A stretch of DNA of 64,000 bases from Orychophragmus violaceus (taxonomy: Eukaryota; Streptophyta; Magnoliopsida; Brassicales; Brassicaceae), in assembly GCA_030180135.1 (NCBI GenBank), contig CM058240.1, forward strand, positions 71,791,581 to 71,855,580, read 5' to 3'. Every line of letters begins with the position of its first letter. The stretch's first letter is position 1. The notes under the pieces are model-generated. The model did not search any database and was not told the DNA's origin. It saw only the letters and a program-made list of their open reading frames with translations. Positions 1-13,804 of the stretch are shown piece after piece. Made by a program: the position numbers and the translations under genes.

Positions 1-297
1 AAAGTGAACAAAAACTTGTATAACATGCTTCTCATTCTACCTTTAAGAGCATGCAAAAACTAACTTATAGTTGTCTTACCTCACCTAATTTCTCTAATCC
101 ATGACACATATGTTTCAAGAAGTTTTGGTAAAAATGTTTTGTTTAGGATTCTCATAGGACATTTTAGAAGATCAAGGTTTCACTCTTGTCTGTTAGTAGG
201 GTTACTTAGGGGTGTTTAAAGTGAACATAAACTTGTATAACATGCTTCTCATTCTACCTTTAAGAGCATGCAAAAACTAACTTATAGTTGTCTTACC

Positions 298-1386
298 TCA
301 CCCAATTTCTCCAATCCATGACACATATGTTTCAAAAAGTTTTGGTAAAAATGTTTTGTTTAGGATTCTCATAGGACATTTTAGAAAATCAAAGTTTCTT
401 TCTTGTCTGTTAATAGGGTTATTTAAGGGGGTGTTTAAAGTGAACAAAAACTTGTATAACATGCTTCTCATTCTACCTTTAAGAGCATGCAAAAACTAAC
501 TTATAGTTGTCTTACCTCACCTAATTTCTCTAATCCATGACACATATGTTTCAAGAAGTTTTGGTAAAAATGTTTTGTTTAGGATTCTCATAGGACATTT
601 TAGAAGATCAAGGTTTCACTCTTGTCTGTTAGTAGGGTTACTTAGGGGTGTTTAAAGTGAACATAAAGTTGTATAACATGCTTCTCATTCTACCTTTAAG
701 AGCATGCAAAAACTAACTTATAGTTGTCTTACCTCACCCAATTTCTCCAATCCATGACACATATGTTTCAAGAAGTTTTGGTAAAAATGTTTTGTTTAGG
801 ATTCTCATAGGACATTTTAGAAAATCAAAGTTTCTTTCTTGTCTGTTAATAGGGTTATTTAGGGGGGTGTTTAAAGTGAACAAAAACTTGTATAACATGC
901 TTCTCATTCTACCTTTAAGAGCATGCAAAAACTAACTTATAGTTGTCTTACCTCACCTAATTTCTCCAATCCATGATACATATGTTTCAAGAAGTTTTGG
1001 TAAAAAAGTTTTGTTTAGGATTCTCATAGGACATTTTAGAAGATCAAAGTTTCTTTCTTGTCTGTTAGTAGGGTTACTTAGGGGTGTTTAAAGTGAACAT
1101 AAACTTGTATAACATGCTTCTCATTCTACCTTTAAGAGCATGCAAAAACTAACTTATAGTTGTCTTACCTCACCTAATTTCTCTAATCCATGACACATAT
1201 GTTTCAAGAAGTTTTGGTAAAAATGTTTTGTTTAGGATTCTCATAGGACATTTTAGAAGATCAAAGTTTCTCTCTTGTCTGTTAGTAGGGTTACTTAGGG
1301 GTGTTTAAAGTGAACATAAACTTGTATAACATGCTTCTCATTCTACCTTTAAGAGCATGCAAAAACTAACTTATAGTTGTCTTACC
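298..1386. repeat. Higher-order repeat, A-B-A-C-D pentamer (1,089 bp)
   Basis: Type-A monomers start at 298, 734 and 1387. The interval 298-734 is A+B (219+217 = 436) and 734-1387 is A+C+D (219+217+217 = 653). The same order recurs at 2476-3564, 4437-5525 and 7051-8139, each exactly 1,089 bp. Between them lie shorter or altered combinations: A-B-A-B-B at 1387, A-B-A-B at 3565, A-B-A-B-D at 5526, A-B at 6615. This is the typical signature of a satellite homogenised as multi-monomer units rather than as single monomers. Confidence 0.88.
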
Positions 1387-4300
1387 TCACCCAATTTCTC
1401 CAATCCATGACACATATGTTTCAAAAAGTTTTGGTAAAAATGTTTTGTTTAGGATTCTCATAGGACATTTTAGAAAATCAAAGTTTCTTTCTTGTCTGTT
1501 AATAGGGTTATTTAGGGGGGTGTTTAAAGTGAACAAAAACTTGTATAACATGCTTCTCATTCTACCTTTAAGAGCATGCAAAAACTAACTTATAGTTGTC
1601 TTACCTCACCTAATTTCTCTAATCCATGACACATATGTTTCAAGAAGTTTTGGTAAAAATGTTTTGTTTAGGATTCTCATAGGACATTTTAGAAGATCAA
1701 GGTTTCACTCTTGTCTGTTAGTAGGGTTACTTAGGGGTGTTTAAAGTGAACATAAACTTGTATAACATGCTTCTCATTCTACCTTTAAGAGCATGCAAAA
1801 ACTAACTTATAGTTGTCTTACCTCACCCAATTTCTCCAATCCATGACACATATGTTTCAAAAAGTTTTGGTAAAAATGTTTTGTTTAGGATTCTCATAGG
1901 ACATTTTAGAAAATCAAAGTTTCTTTCTTGTCTGTTAATAGGGTTATTTAAGGGGGTGTTTAAAGTGAACAAAAACTTGTATAACATGCTTCTCATTCTA
2001 CCTTTAAGAGCATGCAAAAACTAACTTATAGTTGTCTTACCTCACCTAATTTCTCTAATCCATGACACATATGTTTCAAGAAGTTTTGGTAAAAATGTTT
2101 TGTTTAGGATTCTCATAGGACATTTTAGAAGATCAAGGTTTCACTCTTGTCTGTTAGTAGGGTTACTTAGGGGTGTTTAAAGTGAACATAAAGTTGTATA
2201 ACATGCTTCTCATTCTACCTTTAAGAGCATGCAAAAACTAACTTATAGTTGTCTTACCTCACCTAATTTCTCTAATCCATGACACATATGTTTCAAGAAG
2301 TTTTGGTAAAAATGTTTTGTTTAGGATTCTCATAGGACATTTTAGAAGATCAAGGTTTCACTCTTGTCTGTTAGTAGGGTTACTTAGGGGTGTTTAAAGT
2401 GAACATAAACTTGTATAACATGCTTCTCATTCTACCTTTAAGAGCATGCAAAAACTAACTTATAGTTGTCTTACCTCACCCAATTTCTCCAATCCATGAC
2501 ACATATGTTTCAAAAAGTTTTGGTAAAAATGTTTTGTTTAGGATTCTCATAGGACATTTTAGAAAATCAAAGTTTCTTTCTTGTCTGTTAATAGGGTTAT
2601 TTAAGGGGGTGTTTAAAGTGAACAAAAACTTGTATAACATGCTTCTCATTCTACCTTTAAGAGCATGCAAAAACTAACTTATAGTTGTCTTACCTCACCT
2701 AATTTCTCTAATCCATGACACATATGTTTCAAGAAGTTTTGGTAAAAATGTTTTGTTTAGGATTCTCATAGGACATTTTAGAAGATCAAGGTTTCACTCT
2801 TGTCTGTTAGTAGGGTTACTTAGGGGTGTTTAAAGTGAACATAAAGTTGTATAACATGCTTCTCATTCTACCTTTAAGAGCATGCAAAAACTAACTTATA
2901 GTTGTCTTACCTCACCCAATTTCTCCAATCCATGACACATATGTTTCAAGAAGTTTTGGTAAAAATGTTTTGTTTAGGATTCTCATAGGACATTTTAGAA
3001 AATCAAAGTTTCTTTCTTGTCTGTTAATAGGGTTATTTAGGGGGGTGTTTAAAGTGAACAAAAACTTGTATAACATGCTTCTCATTCTACCTTTAAGAGC
3101 ATGCAAAAACTAACTTATAGTTGTCTTACCTCACCTAATTTCTCCAATCCATGATACATATGTTTCAAGAAGTTTTGGTAAAAAAGTTTTGTTTAGGATT
3201 CTCATAGGACATTTTAGAAGATCAAAGTTTCTTTCTTGTCTGTTAGTAGGGTTACTTAGGGGTGTTTAAAGTGAACATAAACTTGTATAACATGCTTCTC
3301 ATTCTTCCTTTAAGAGCATGCAAAAACTAACTTATAGTTGTCTTACCTCACCTAATTTCTCTAATCCATGACACATATGTTTCAAGAAGTTTTGGTAAAA
3401 ATGTTTTGTTTAGGATTCTCATAGGACATTTTAGAAGATCAAAGTTTCTCTCTTGTCTGTTAGTAGGGTTACTTAGGGGTGTTTAAAGTGAACATAAACT
3501 TGTATAACATGCTTCTCATTCTACCTTTAAGAGCATGCAAAAACTAACTTATAGTTGTCTTACCTCACCCAATTTCTCCAATCCATGACACATATGTTTC
3601 AAAAAGTTTTGGTAAAAATGTTTTGTTTAGGATTCTCATAGGACATTTTAGAAAATCAAAGTTTCTTTCTTGTCTGTTAATAGGGTTATTTAGGGGGGTG
3701 TTTAAAGTGAACAAAAACTTGTATAACATGCTTCTCATTCTACCTTTAAGAGCATGCAAAAACTAACTTATAGTTGTCTTACCTCACCTAATTTCTCTAA
3801 TCCATGACACATATGTTTCAAGAAGTTTTGGTAAAAATGTTTTGTTTAGGATTCTCATAGGACATTTTAGAAGATCAAGGTTTCACTCTTGTCTGTTAGT
3901 AGGGTTACTTAGGGGTGTTTAAAGTGAACATAAACTTGTATAACATGCTTCTCATTCTACCTTTAAGAGCATGCAAAAACTAACTTATAGTTGTCTTACC
4001 TCACCCAATTTCTCCAATCCATGACACATATGTTTCAAAAAGTTTTGGTAAAAATGTTTTGTTTAGGATTCTCATAGGACATTTTAGAAAATCAAAGTTT
4101 CTTTCTTGTCTGTTAATAGGGTTATTTAAGGGGGTGTTTAAAGTGAACAAAAACTTGTATAACATGCTTCTCATTCTACCTTTAAGAGCATGCAAAAACT
4201 AACTTATAGTTGTCTTACCTCACCTAATTTCTCTAATCCATGACACATATGTTTCAAGAAGTTTTGGTAAAAATGTTTTGTTTAGGATTCTCATAGGACA

Positions 4301-7300
4301 TTTTAGAAGATCAAGGTTTCACTCTTGTCTGTTAGTAGGGTTACTTAGGGGTGTTTAAAGTGAACATAAAGTTGTATAACATGCTTCTCATTCTACCTTT
4401 AAGAGCATGCAAAAACTAACTTATAGTTGTCTTACCTCACCCAATTTCTCCAATCCATGACACATATGTTTCAAGAAGTTTTGGTAAAAATGTTTTGTTT
4501 AGGATTCTCATAGGACATTTTAGAAAATCAAAGTTTCTTTCTTGTCTGTTAATAGGGTTATTTAAGGGGGTGTTTAAAGTGAACAAAAACTTGTATAACA
4601 TGCTTCTCATTCTACCTTTAAGAGCATGCAAAAACTAACTTATAGTTGTCTTACCTCACCTAATTTCTCTAATCCATGACACATATGTTTCAAGAAGTTT
4701 TGGTAAAAATGTTTTGTTTAGGATTCTCATAGGACATTTTAGAAGATCAAGGTTTCACTCTTGTCTGTTAGTAGGGTTACTTAGGGGTGTTTAAAGTGAA
4801 CATAAAGTTGTATAACATGCTTCTCATTCTACCTTTAAGAGCATGCAAAAACTAACTTATAGTTGTCTTACCTCACCCAATTTCTCCAATCCATGACACA
4901 TATGTTTCAAGAAGTTTTGGTAAAAATGTTTTGTTTAGGATTCTCATAGGACATTTTAGAAAATCAAAGTTTCTTTCTTGTCTGTTAATAGGGTTATTTA
5001 GGGGGGTGTTTAAAGTGAACAAAAACTTGTATAACATGCTTCTCATTCTACCTTTAAGAGCATGCAAAAACTAACTTATAGTTGTCTTACCTCACCTAAT
5101 TTCTCCAATCCATGATACATATGTTTCAAGAAGTTTTGGTAAAAAAGTTTTGTTTAGGATTCTCATAGGACATTTTAGAAGATCAAAGTTTCTTTCTTGT
5201 CTGTTAGTAGGGTTACTTAGGGGTGTTTAAAGTGAACATAAACTTGTATAACATGCTTCTCATTCTACCTTTAAGAGCATGCAAAAACTAACTTATAGTT
5301 GTCTTACCTCACCTAATTTCTCTAATCCATGACACATATGTTTCAAGAAGTTTTGGTAAAAATGTTTTGTTTAGGATTCTCATAGGACATTTTAGAAGAT
5401 CAAAGTTTCTCTCTTGTCTGTTAGTAGGGTTACTTAGGGGTGTTTAAAGTGAACATAAACTTGTATAACATGCTTCTCATTCTACCTTTAAGAGCATGCA
5501 AAAACTAACTTATAGTTGTCTTACCTCACCCAATTTCTCCAATCCATGACACATATGTTTCAAAAAGTTTTGGTAAAAATGTTTTGTTTAGGATTCTCAT
5601 AGGACATTTTAGAAAATCAAAGTTTCTTTCTTGTCTGTTAATAGGGTTATTTAGGGGGGTGTTTAAAGTGAACAAAAACTTGTATAACATGCTTCTCATT
5701 CTACCTTTAAGAGCATGCAAAAACTAACTTATAGTTGTCTTACCTCACCTAATTTCTCTAATCCATGACACATATGTTTCAAGAAGTTTTGGTAAAAATG
5801 TTTTGTTTAGGATTCTCATAGGACATTTTAGAAGATCAAGGTTTCACTCTTGTCTGTTAGTAGGGTTACTTAGGGGTGTTTAAAGTGAACATAAACTTGT
5901 ATAACATGCTTCTCATTCTACCTTTAAGAGCATGCAAAAACTAACTTATAGTTGTCTTACCTCACCCAATTTCTCCAATCCATGACACATATGTTTCAAA
6001 AAGTTTTGGTAAAAATGTTTTGTTTAGGATTCTCATAGGACATTTTAGAAAATCAAAGTTTCTTTCTTGTCTGTTAATAGGGTTATTTAAGGGGGTGTTT
6101 AAAGTGAACAAAAACTTGTATAACATGCTTCTCATTCTACCTTTAAGAGCATGCAAAAACTAACTTATAGTTGTCTTACCTCACCTAATTTCTCTAATCC
6201 ATGACACATATGTTTCAAGAAGTTTTGGTAAAAATGTTTTGTTTAGGATTCTCATAGGACATTTTAGAAGATCAAGGTTTCACTCTTGTCTGTTAGTAGG
6301 GTTACTTAGGGGTGTTTAAAGTGAACATAAACTTGTATAACATGCTTCTCATTCTACCTTTAAGAGCATGCAAAAACTAACTTATAGTTGTCTTACCTCA
6401 CCTAATTTCTCTAATCCATGACACATATGTTTCAAGAAGTTTTGGTAAAAATGTTTTGTTTAGGATTCTCATAGGACATTTTAGAAGATCAAAGTTTCTC
6501 TCTTGTCTGTTAGTAGGGTTACTTAGGGGTGTTTAAAGTGAACATAAACTTGTATAACATGCTTCTCATTCTACCTTTAAGAGCATGCAAAAACTAACTT
6601 ATAGTTGTCTTACCTCACCCAATTTCTCCAATCCATGACACATATGTTTCAAAAAGTTTTGGTAAAAATGTTTTGTTTAGGATTCTCATAGGACATTTTA
6701 GAAAATCAAAGTTTCTTTCTTGTCTGTTAATAGGGTTATTTAGGGGGGTGTTTAAAGTGAACAAAAACTTGTATAACATGCTTCTCATTCTACCTTTAAG
6801 AGCATGCAAAAACTAACTTATAGTTGTCTTACCTCACCTAATTTCTCTAATCCATGACACATATGTTTCAAGAAGTTTTGGTAAAAATGTTTTGTTTAGG
6901 ATTCTCATAGGACATTTTAGAAGATCAAGGTTTCACTCTTGTCTGTTAGTAGGGTTACTTAGGGGTGTTTAAAGTGAACATAAACTTGTATAACATGCTT
7001 CTCATTCTACCTTTAAGAGCATGCAAAAACTAACTTATAGTTGTCTTACCTCACCCAATTTCTCCAATCCATGACACATATGTTTCAAAAAGTTTTGGTA
7101 AAAATGTTTTGTTTAGGATTCTCATAGGACATTTTAGAAAATCAAAGTTTCTTTCTTGTCTGTTAATAGGGTTATTTAAGGGGGTGTTTAAAGTGAACAA
7201 AAACTTGTATAACATGCTTCTCATTCTACCTTTAAGAGCATGCAAAAACTAACTTATAGTTGTCTTACCTCACCTAATTTCTCTAATCCATGACACATAT

Positions 7301-8358
7301 GTTTCAAGAAGTTTTGGTAAAAATGTTTTGTTTAGGATTCTCATAGGACATTTTAGAAGATCAAGGTTTCACTCTTGTCTGTTAGTAGGGTTACTTAGGG
7401 GTGTTTAAAGTGAACATAAAGTTGTATAACATGCTTCTCATTCTACCTTTAAGAGCATGCAAAAACTAACTTATAGTTGTCTTACCTCACCCAATTTCTC
7501 CAATCCATGACACATATGTTTCAAGAAGTTTTGGTAAAAATGTTTTGTTTAGGATTCTCATAGGACATTTTAGAAAATCAAAGTTTCTTTCTTGTCTGTT
7601 AATAGGGTTATTTAGGGGGGTGTTTAAAGTGAACAAAAACTTGTATAACATGCTTCTCATTCTACCTTTAAGAGCATGCAAAAACTAACTTATAGTTGTC
7701 TTACCTCACCTAATTTCTCCAATCCATGATACATATGTTTCAAGAAGTTTTGGTAAAAAAGTTTTGTTTAGGATTCTCATAGGACATTTTAGAAGATCAA
7801 AGTTTCTTTCTTGTCTGTTAGTAGGGTTACTTAGGGGTGTTTAAAGTGAACATAAACTTGTATAACATGCTTCTCATTCTACCTTTAAGAGCATGCAAAA
7901 ACTAACTTATAGTTGTCTTACCTCACCTAATTTCTCTAATCCATGACACATATGTTTCAAGAAGTTTTGGTAAAAATGTTTTGTTTAGGATTCTCATAGG
8001 ACATTTTAGAAGATCAAAGTTTCTCTCTTGTCTGTTAGTAGGGTTACTTAGGGGTGTTTAAAGTGAACATAAACTTGTATAACATGCTTCTCATTCTACC
8101 TTTAAGAGCATGCAAAAACTAACTTATAGTTGTCTTACCTCACCCAATTTCTCCAATCCATGACACATATTTTTCAAAAAGTTTTGGTAAAAATGTTTTG
8201 TTTAGGATTCTCATAGGACATTTTAGAAAATCAAAGTTTCTTTCTTGTCTGTTAATAGGGTTATTTAGGGGGGTGTTTAAAGTGAACAAAAACTTGTATA
8301 ACATGCTTCTCATTCTACCTTTAAGAGCATGCAAAAACTAACTTATAGTTGTCTTACC

Positions 8359-8577
8359 TCACCTAATTTCTCCAATCCATGATACATATGTTTCAAGAAG
8401 TTTTGGTAAAAAAGTTTTGTTTAGGATTCTCATAGGACATTTTAGAAGATCAAAGTTTCTCTCTTGTCTGTTAATAGGGTTATTTAGGGGGGTGTTTAAA
8501 GTGAACAAAAACTTGTATAACATGCTTCTCATTCTACCTTTAAGAGCATGCAAAAACTAACTTATAGTTGTCTTACC
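8359..8577. repeat. Chimeric monomer (C head, D middle, A tail)
   Basis: The unit begins with the C markers (CCATGATACATA, AAAAAAGTTTTG), passes through the D marker TCAAAGTTTCTCTC, and ends with the A markers (TTAATAGGGTTATTTAGGGGGG and AACAAAAAC, read as successive landmarks). It lies directly after an A unit and makes the A-to-A spacing 219 bp. A recombination junction between unlike monomers is the simplest reading. Confidence 0.7.
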
Positions 8578-10971
8578 TCACCTAATTTCTCTAATCCATG
8601 ACACATATGTTTTAAGAAGTTTTGGTAAAAATGTTTTGTTTAGGATTCTCATAGGACATTTTAGAAGATCAAAGTTTCACTCTTGTCTGTTAGTAGGGTT
8701 ACTTAGGGGTGTTTAAAGTGAACATAAAGTTGTATAACATGCTTCTCATTCTACCTTTAAGAGCATGCAAAAACTAACTTATAGTTGTCTTACCTCACCC
8801 AATTTCTCCAATCCATGACACATATGTTTCAAGAAGTTTTGGTAAAAATGTTTTGTTTAGGATTCTCATAGGACATTTTAGAAAATCAAAGTTTCTTTCT
8901 TGTCTGTTAATAGGGTTATTTAGGGGGGTGTTTAAAGTGAACAAAAACTTGTATAACATGCTTCTCATTCTACCTTTAAGAGCATGCAAAAACTAACTTA
9001 TAGTTGTCTTACCTCACCTAATTTCTCTAATCCATGACACATATGTTTCAAGAAGTTTTGGTAAAAATGTTTTGTTTAGGATTCTCATAGGACATTTTAG
9101 AGGATCAAAGTTTCTTTCTTGTCTGTTAGTAGGGTTACTTAGGGGTGTTTAAAGTGAACATAAACTTGTATAACATGCTTCTCATTCTACCTTTAAGAGC
9201 ATGCAAAAACTAACTTATAGTTGTCTTACCTCACCTAATTTCTCTAATCCATGACACATATGTTTCAAGAAGTTTTGGTAAAAATGTTTTGTTTAGGATT
9301 CTCATAGGACATTTTAGAAGATCAAAGTTTCTCTCTTGTCTGTTAGTAGGGTTACTTAGGGGTGTTTAAAGTGAACATAAACTTGTATAACATGCTTCTC
9401 ATTCTACCTTTAAGAGCATGCAAAAACTAACTTATAGTTGTCTTACCTCACCCAATTTCTCCAATCCATGACACATATGTTTCAAAAAGTTTTGGTAAAA
9501 ATGTTTTGTTTAGGATTCTCATAGGACATTTTAGTAGATCAAAGTTTCTTTCTTGTCTGTTAGTAGTGTTACTTAGGGGTGTTTAAAGTGAACATAAACT
9601 TGTATAACATGCTTCTCATTCTACCTTTAAGAGCATGCAAAAACTAACTTATAGTTGTCTTACCTCACCCAATTTCTCCAATCCATGACACATATGTTTC
9701 AAGAAGTTTTGGTAAAAATGTTTTGTTTAGGATTCTCATAGGACATTTTAGAAAATCAAAGTTTCTTTCTTGTCTGTTAATAGGGTTATTTAGGGGGGTG
9801 TTTAAAGTGAACAAAAACTTGTATAACATGCTTCTCATTCTACCTTTAAGAGCATGCAAAAACTAACTTATAGTTGTCTTACCTCACCTAATTTCTCCAA
9901 TCCATGATACATATGTTTCAAGAAGTTTTGGTAAAAAAGTTTTGTTTAGGATTCTCATAGGACATTTTAGAAGATCAAAGTTTCTCTCTTGTCTGTTAGT
10001 AGGGTTACTTAGGGGTGTTTAAAGTGAACATAAACTTGTATAACATGCTTCTCATTCTACCTTTAAGAGCATGCAAAAACTAACTTATAGTTGTCTTACC
10101 TCACCCAATTTCTCCAATCCATGACACATATGTTTCAAGAAGTTTTGGTAAAAATGTTTTGTTTAGGATTCTCATAGGACATTTTAGAAAATCAAAGTTT
10201 CTTTCTTGTCTGTTAATAGGGTTATTTAGGGGGGTGTTTAAAGTGAACAAAAACTTGTATAACATGCTTCTCATTCTACCTTTAAGAGCATGCAAAAACT
10301 AACTTATAGTTGTCTTACCTCACCTAATTTCTCTAATCCATGACACATATGTTTCAAGAAGTTTTGGTAAAAATGTTTTGTTTAGGATTCTCATAGGACA
10401 TTTTAGAGGATCAAAGTTTCTTTCTTGTCTGTTAGTAGGGTTACTTAGGGGTGTTTAAAGTGAACATAAACTTGTATAACATGCTTCTCATTCTACCTTT
10501 AAGAGCATGCAAAAACTAACTTATAGTTGTCTTACCTCACCTAATTTCTCTAATCCATGACACATATGTTTCAAGAAGTTTTGGTAAAAATGTTTTGTTT
10601 AGGATTCTCATAGGACATTTTAGAAGATCAAAGTTTCTCTCTTGTCTGTTAGTAGGGTTACTTAGGGGTGTTTAAAGTGAACATAAACTTGTATAACATG
10701 CTTCTCATTCTACCTTTAAGAGCATGCAAAAACTAACTTATAGTTGTCTTACCTCACCCAATTTCTCCAATCCATGACACATATGTTTCAAAAAGTTTTG
10801 GTAAAAATGTTTTGTTTAGGATTCTCATAGGACATTTTAGTAGATCAAAGTTTCTTTCTTGTCTGTTAATAGGGTTATTTAGGGGGGTGTTTAAAGTGAA
10901 CAAAAACTTGTATAACATGCTTCTCATTCTACCTTTAAGAGCATGCAAAAACTAACTTATAGTTGTCTTAC

Positions 10972-11191
10972 CTCACCTAATTTCTCTAATCCATGACACA
11001 TATGTTTCAAGAAGTTTTGGTAAAAATGTTTTGTTTAGGATTCTCATAGGACATTTTAGAAGATCAAGGTTTCACTCTTGTCTGTTAATAGGGTTATTTA
11101 GGGGGGTGTTTAAAGTGAACATAAACTTGTATAACATGCTTCTCATTCTACCTTTAAGAGCATGCAAAAACTAACTTATAGTTGTCTTACC
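10972..11191. repeat. Chimeric monomer at the left limit of the 8.6-kb duplication
   Basis: The head is type B up to the AAGGTTTCACTC marker, the tail switches to the type-A AATAGGGTTATTTAGGGGGG, and the following unit starts with AACATAAAC, which is not the A form. Left of here the 8,603-bp offset homology fails (the equivalent stretch 19575-19790 has different markers). Right of it, from the A unit at 11192, every marker recurs at +8,603. The breakpoint of the composite duplication is therefore probably within or beside this monomer. Confidence 0.6.
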
Positions 11192-13799
11192 TCACCCAAT
11201 TTCTCCAATCCATGACACATATGTTTCAAAAAGTTTTGGTAAAAATGTTTTGTTTAGGATTCTCATAGGACATTTTAGAAAATCAAAGTTTCTTTCTTGT
11301 CTGTTAATAGGGTTATTTAGGGGGGTGTTTAAAGTGAACAAAAACTTGTATAACATGCTTCTCATTCTACCTTTAAGAGCATGCAAAAACTAACTTATAG
11401 TTGTCTTACCTCACCTAATTTCTCTAATCCATGACACATATGTTTCAAGAAGTTTTGGTAAAAATGTTTTGTTTAGGATTCTCATAGGACATTTTAGAAG
11501 ATCAAGGTTTCACTCTTGTCTGTTAGTAGGGTTACTTAGGGGTGTTTAAAGTGAACATAAAGTTGTATAACATGCTTCTCATTCTACCTTTAAGAGCATG
11601 CAAAAACTAACTTATAGTTGTCTTACCTCACCCAATTTCTCCAATCCATGACACATATGTTTCAAGAAGTTTTGGTAAAAATGTTTTGTTTAGGATTCTC
11701 ATAGGACATTTTAGAAAATCAAAGTTTCTTTCTTGTCTGTTAATAGGGTTATTTAGGGGGGTGTTTAAAGTGAACAAAAACTTGTATAACATGCTTCTCA
11801 TTCTACCTTTAAGAGCATGCAAAAACTAACTTATAGTTGTCTTACCTCACCTAATTTCTCCAATCCATGATACATATGTTTCAAGAAGTTTTGGTAAAAA
11901 AGTTTTGTTTAGGATTCTCATAGGACATTTTAGAAGATCAAAGTTTCTTTCTTGTCTGTTAGTAGGGTTACTTAGGGGTGTTTAAAGTGAACATAAACTT
12001 GTATAACATGCTTCTCATTCTACCTTTAAGAGCATGCAAAAACTAACTTATAGTTGTCTTACCTCACCTAATTTCTCTAATCCATGACACATATGTTTCA
12101 AGAAGTTTTGGTAAAAATGTTTTGTTTAGGATTCTCATAGGACATTTTAGAAGATCAAAGTTTCTCTCTTGTCTGTTAGTAGGGTTACTTAGGGGTGTTT
12201 AAAGTGAACATAAACTTGTATAACATGCTTCTCATTCTACCTTTAAGAGCATGCAAAAACTAACTTATAGTTGTCTTACCTCACCCAATTTCTCCAATCC
12301 ATGACACATATTTTTCAAAAAGTTTTGGTAAAAATGTTTTGTTTAGGATTCTCATAGGACATTTTAGAAAATCAAAGTTTCTTTCTTGTCTGTTAATAGG
12401 GGTTATTTAGGGGGGTGTTTAAAGTGAACAAAAACTTGTATAACATGCTTCTCATTCTACCTTTAAGAGCATGCAAAAACTAACTTATAGTTGTCTTACC
12501 TCACCTAATTTCTCCAATCCATGATACATATGTTTCAAGAAGTTTTGGTAAAAAAGTTTTGTTTAGGATTCTCATAGGACATTTTAGAAGATCAAAGTTT
12601 CTTTCTTGTCTGTTAGTAGGGTTACTTAGGGGTGTTTAAAGTGAATATAAACTTGTATAACATGCTTCTCATTCTACCTTTAAGAGCATGCAAAAACTAA
12701 CTTATAGTTGTCTTACCTCACCTAATTTCTCTAATCCATGACACATATGTTTCAAGAAGTTTTGGTAAAAATGTTTTGTTTAGGATTCTCATAGGACATT
12801 TTAGAAGATCAAAGTTTCTCTCTTGTCTGTTAGTAGGGTTACTTAGGGGTGTTTAAAGTGAACATAAACTTGTATAACATGCTTCTCATTCTACCTTTAA
12901 GAGCATGCAAAAACTAACTTATAGTTGTCTTACCTCACCCAATTTCTCCAATCCATGACACATATTTTTCAAAAAGTTTTGGTAAAAATGTTTTGTTTAG
13001 GATTCTCATAGGACATTTTAGAAAATCAAAGTTTCTTTCTTGTCTGTTAATAGGGGTTATTTAGGGGGGTGTTTAAAGTGAACAAAAACTTGTATAACAT
13101 GCTTCTCATTCTACCTTTAAGAGCATGCAAAAACTAACTTATAGTTGTCTTACCTCACCTAATTTCTCCAATCCATGATACATATGTTTCAAGAAGTTTT
13201 GGTAAAAAAGTTTTGTTTAGGATTCTCATAGGACATTTTAGAAGATCAAAGTTTCTTTCTTGTCTGTTAGTAGGGTTACTTAGGGGTGTTTAAAGTGAAC
13301 ATAAACTTGTATAACATGCTTCTCATTCTACCTTTAAGAGCATGCAAAAACTAACTTATAGTTGTCTTACCTCACCCAATTTCTCCAATCCATGACACAT
13401 ATTTTTCAAAAAGTTTTGGTAAAAATGTTTTGTTTAGGATTCTCATAGGACATTTTAGAAAATCAAAGTTTCTTTCTTGTCTGTTAATAGGGTTATTTAG
13501 GGGGGTGTTTAAAGTGAACAAAAACTTGTATAACATGCTTCTCATTCTACCTTTAAGAGCATGCAAAAACTAACTTATAGTTGTCTTACCTCACCTAATT
13601 TCTCCAATCCATGATACATATGTTTCAAGAAGTTTTGGTAAAAAAGTTTTGTTTAGGATTCTCATAGGACATTTTAGAAGATCAAAGTTTCTTTCTTGTC
13701 TGTTAGTAGGGTTACTTAGGGGTGTTTAAAGTGAACATAAACTTGTATAACATGCTTCTCATTCTACCTTTAAGAGCATGCAAAAACTAACTTATAGTT

Positions 13800-13804
13800 G
13801 TCTT
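13800..13804. other. Left target-site duplication of retroelement A1 (GTCTT)
   Basis: GTCTT directly precedes the first base of the 5' LTR and is matched by GTCTT at 19570-19574. It belongs to the monomer sequence TAGTTGTCTTACCTCA. Five bases is the normal length for copia integrases. Confidence 0.93.

Larger units (their letters stand above)
1..13804. repeat. Satellite array, block 1 (about 63 monomers of 217-220 bp)
   Basis: Head-to-tail tandem repeat with no interruption. Every unit carries the same landmarks in order: an AACTTGTATAACATGC segment, TTTAAGAGCATGC, TAACTTATAGTTGTCTTACCTCAC, ATCCATGACACATATG, GTTTTGTTTAGGATTCTCAT, and TCTTGTCTGTTA before the next unit. Recurring markers show type A as 219 bp (extra GG in the TTAGGGGGG run, ACCTCACCCAATTTCTCC, AACAAAAAC), and types B, C and D as 217 bp. 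B has AGGTTTCACTC, C has CCATGATACATA and AAAAAAGTTTTG, D has TCAAAGTTTCTCTC. Some A units (for example near 12281 and 12936) have one more G and are 220 bp. No host gene is visible in the block. The size and the retroelement insertions fit a centromeric or pericentromeric satellite, but that role is inferred. Confidence 0.97.

Noticed and set aside
298..492. A 64-codon minus-strand open frame recurring in most type-A monomers
   Set aside because: It exists only because A monomers lack stops in that frame, is lost by a single G insertion in the 220-bp units, recurs with satellite periodicity and resembles no protein. It is a by-product of the repeat.
1..13804. Possible CRISPR array (regular repeats)
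   Set aside because: The units are contiguous with no unique spacers, the period is 217-220 bp, and the context is plant satellite.
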